6,703 nucleotides of DNA, taken from the NCBI GenBank assembly GCA_021825955.1, contig JAKAEH010000049.1:1-6703 (forward strand), written 5' to 3'. Shown one piece after another: positions 5,515-6,703 of the stretch; the first letter of the stretch is position 1; each line of letters starts with the position of its first letter. A program made the position numbers and the translations under genes. The notes under the pieces were generated by a model. It made no database searches. It was not told where the DNA came from and was given only the letters and a program-made list of their open reading frames with translations. The DNA is from a bacterium (GTDB taxonomy: Bacteria; Patescibacteria; Microgenomatia; Levybacterales; UBA12049).

Positions 5515-5535
5515 ACTATTCACTATTTGATTAGA
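5515..5535. repeat. Short 7-bp-period repeat at the end of the unknown-function gene
   Basis: Plus-strand ACTATTC, ACTATTT and GATTAGA follow one another at a 7-bp step; the first two differ only in the last base. The third unit covers the stop codon (5531-5533) of the membrane-protein gene. With so few copies this could be chance, but it shares the period of the arrays at 5463-5490 and 4651-4685. Confidence 0.4.
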
Positions 5536-6019
5536 GTGCTAGTTCTTTTTCTACACTTCCGAGGTCGCCATTTTTATAGGTAACTTTAATGACGAATTTA
5601 ATAGAGCTCGTAACTTTATCGTACTTACAAACGTTTGCAGAGCATGTTCCAAGTGTAATTTCACGCTTTATTGAAGTATCGCCGCTTTTTATCTGAATGG
5701 GGCTTCCAACCGCTCCTCTTGGAACATTATTGGTCTGCCCCTCCTCTGTAACCTGAGCATCATAGGAAACCTCGTACTCAACCGATTTTATGCCTTCAAG
5801 CTTGGTTATTTCCATAACGACCGCCTTTTTATCCTGCCTGAGGCTCAATTTCAAGCCTATTTCGTCGGGATTTACGCTTTTAACCTGTTTTTCCTCGGTT
5901 GTCGGGGCTTGAGCCTGTTTCTTGGCTCCGGCTGTAATGAAATACAAGCCACCTGCTGCAAGAACAAGAACAACTGCGAGGACGATAAACAAAACCTTAT
6001 TCTTCTTAATAAGTTCCAT
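5531..6019 (-). CDS. Membrane-anchored extracytoplasmic protein of unknown function
   Basis: I cannot assign a function. The 162-residue protein has a lysine-rich start, a single strong hydrophobic segment (about 9-29, AGG at 21-24) and a Gln/Pro/Thr linker (about 31-50), then an alternating hydrophobic/polar region to the end that looks like a beta sandwich. By the positive-inside rule the C-terminal domain should face outward. There is no lipobox cysteine, so it is probably an uncleaved anchor and not a lipoprotein. The only two cysteines lie in LGTCSANVCKYD at 123-134 and could form a disulfide or bind metal. Other notable pieces are VEYEVSYDA at 80-88 and VPRGAVGSPIQI at 99-110. My recollection is that small anchored proteins with this pattern are common in CPR genomes; this is unverified. 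It starts 8 bp after the purF-like gene with no clear ribosome-binding site, so it is probably cotranscribed with it, and it ends 223 bp before mraZ. Confidence 0.75.
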   Translation of the reverse strand: MELIKKNKVLFIVLAVVLVLAAGGLYFITAGAKKQAQAPTTEEKQVKSVNPDEIGLKLSLRQDKKAVVMEITKLEGIKSVEYEVSYDAQVTEEGQTNNVPRGAVGSPIQIKSGDTSIKREITLGTCSANVCKYDKVTSSIKFVIKVTYKNGDLGSVEKELAL

Positions 6020-6027
6020 AATTTTAT

Positions 6028-6703
6028 TTATGCAGAAAGTTTACGCAATGTCAACTCCTCTCCCTCAACAAGGTCAATAGGGGTATAAATTTCTCCTGCC
6101 AGGCTTCCCAATCTTCTTATTGGATGCGAGCGTGTCATGCAGTTGGCACAAAATTCATCCGCTTCTCCTCCAATAGCCTTCTTCAATCCTTCCAGACTCA
6201 AGAAATGAACACTATCTGCACCAATTTCATCAGCTATTTGCTGGTCAGTTTTAATTCCCGGAATTCCCCCGCCGTTTTTTAAAGCTTTCAGTTCATTATG
6301 ACTTGCTATATCTACTCCAAGATCGCATGTCTCTACAAACTTAGGAGAACCTAAAACAACATGTACTTCCTTTGCTCCTTTTGCCCTGACTTTTGCTATC
6401 AGTTTTTCTGTTGTCTTTCCTCTGATTAATGAATCATCCCCCAAAACAACTATTTTGTCTCTAACCGCTCTGGAAACCGTAAACTTAAGTTCCAGTGTGG
6501 CATCTCTGGCTGCCGGAGTGTCTTCTATAAAACTTCTAATACCTCCTCTGTATCTGTCTTTTCTTATTGCTGTGTTCCTTGCGATTGCCCCAAGAGCCTC
6601 GGCATACCCGCACATAAAATCCTGCCCAGAATCAGGAATACCTATAAACATATAGTCGGAAGGTAGAGGAAATTCTCTGGCCGCCTCTTGGCCAGACCTA
6701 TAT
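6028..6703 (-). CDS. purF: Amidophosphoribosyltransferase, C-terminal part (cut by window edge)
   Basis: PurF converts PRPP and glutamine to phosphoribosylamine, the first step of purine synthesis. The frame is open to the right edge: 17 codons precede the ATG at 6651, so that ATG is internal and the N-terminal glutaminase domain lies outside. Numbering from the edge, 224 residues are visible: PDSG at 23-26 (the family's PDSGxxxAxGYA block), RYRGGIRSFI at 50-59 (the flexible-loop K/N-RY-x-RTFI block), and the PRPP loop VVLGDDSLIRGKTT at 85-98 (family form VLVDDSIVRGTT). IGADSVHFLSLEGL at 160-173 is another PurF landmark. Cys126, Cys185 and Cys188 align by eye with three [4Fe-4S] ligands of Bacillus-type PurF; the fourth would lie upstream of the window. 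An isolated phosphoribosyltransferase with another substrate is the alternative, but the C-terminal CxxC block argues for PurF. Confidence 0.87.
   Translation of the reverse strand, partial: YRSGQEAAREFPLPSDYMFIGIPDSGQDFMCGYAEALGAIARNTAIRKDRYRGGIRSFIEDTPAARDATLELKFTVSRAVRDKIVVLGDDSLIRGKTTEKLIAKVRAKGAKEVHVVLGSPKFVETCDLGVDIASHNELKALKNGGGIPGIKTDQQIADEIGADSVHFLSLEGLKKAIGGEADEFCANCMTRSHPIRRLGSLAGEIYTPIDLVEGEELTLRKLSA

Noticed and set aside
5431..5530. Possible terminator after the unknown-function gene
   Set aside because: No GC-rich stem with a U-tract is visible on the minus strand. The region has degenerate heptamers and purine-rich sequence only, so termination or read-through into the dcw operon cannot be decided.
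5531..6019. Reading the unknown-function protein as a lipoprotein or a type IV pilin
   Set aside because: There is no Cys after the hydrophobic segment, so no lipobox, and no convincing prepilin G/FxxxE cleavage motif before it.

Overview
The window is a minus-strand block of eight genes. Both end genes are cut by the window edges. In transcription order (right to left) they are: the C-terminal half of a PurF-type amidophosphoribosyltransferase (6703-6028), a small membrane-anchored protein of unknown function (6019-5531), a 223-bp regulatory gap, then a compact division and cell wall (dcw) cluster of mraZ, rsmH, an ftsL-like gene, ftsI, murC and the first third of murA (5307 to the left edge). 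No gene is supported on the plus strand. I see no rRNA, tRNA, CRISPR array, insertion sequence or convincing intrinsic terminator.

The organism is a bacterium with peptidoglycan and FtsZ-type division. Several features suggest a Candidate Phyla Radiation lineage, possibly Microgenomates-like: an AT-rich sequence, a very compact layout with start/stop overlaps, weak or absent Shine-Dalgarno sites at most genes, a shortened dcw cluster in which ftsI is followed directly by murC and murA, divergent Mur and PurF sequences, and a short surface protein with a Cys-rich LGTC...CKYD signature. This placement is inference from style and was not tested by phylogeny. TGA is a real stop here (end of the ftsL-like gene), so the genome does not use the UGA-glycine code of Gracilibacteria/SR1.

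The dcw genes look like one transcript starting in the gap at about 5310-5430. That gap holds four in-phase copies of an AAA(A/G)TGGGN motif, the expected operator for MraZ, overlapping the likely -10 region, so mraZ is probably autorepressed together with the genes downstream. mraZ and rsmH overlap by 14 bp, the ftsL-like gene and ftsI share ATGA, and the other junctions have 4 to 27 bp, which implies translational coupling. Together the genes supply 16S rRNA methylation (RsmH), divisome assembly (FtsL-like), septal transpeptidation (FtsI), the first cytoplasmic step of wall precursor synthesis (MurA) and L-alanine addition (MurC).

The non-textbook signals are: a pair of near-palindromic TTTTCGTGAAA repeats flanking the MraZ boxes; degenerate 7-bp-period tandem repeats at three places, one of them inside the rsmH reading frame; a MurC with Mpl-like sequence in its central domain; an exact 12-bp tandem duplication near the murC start; and the uncharacterised membrane protein upstream of the cluster. 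I do not see a clearly new multi-gene system.
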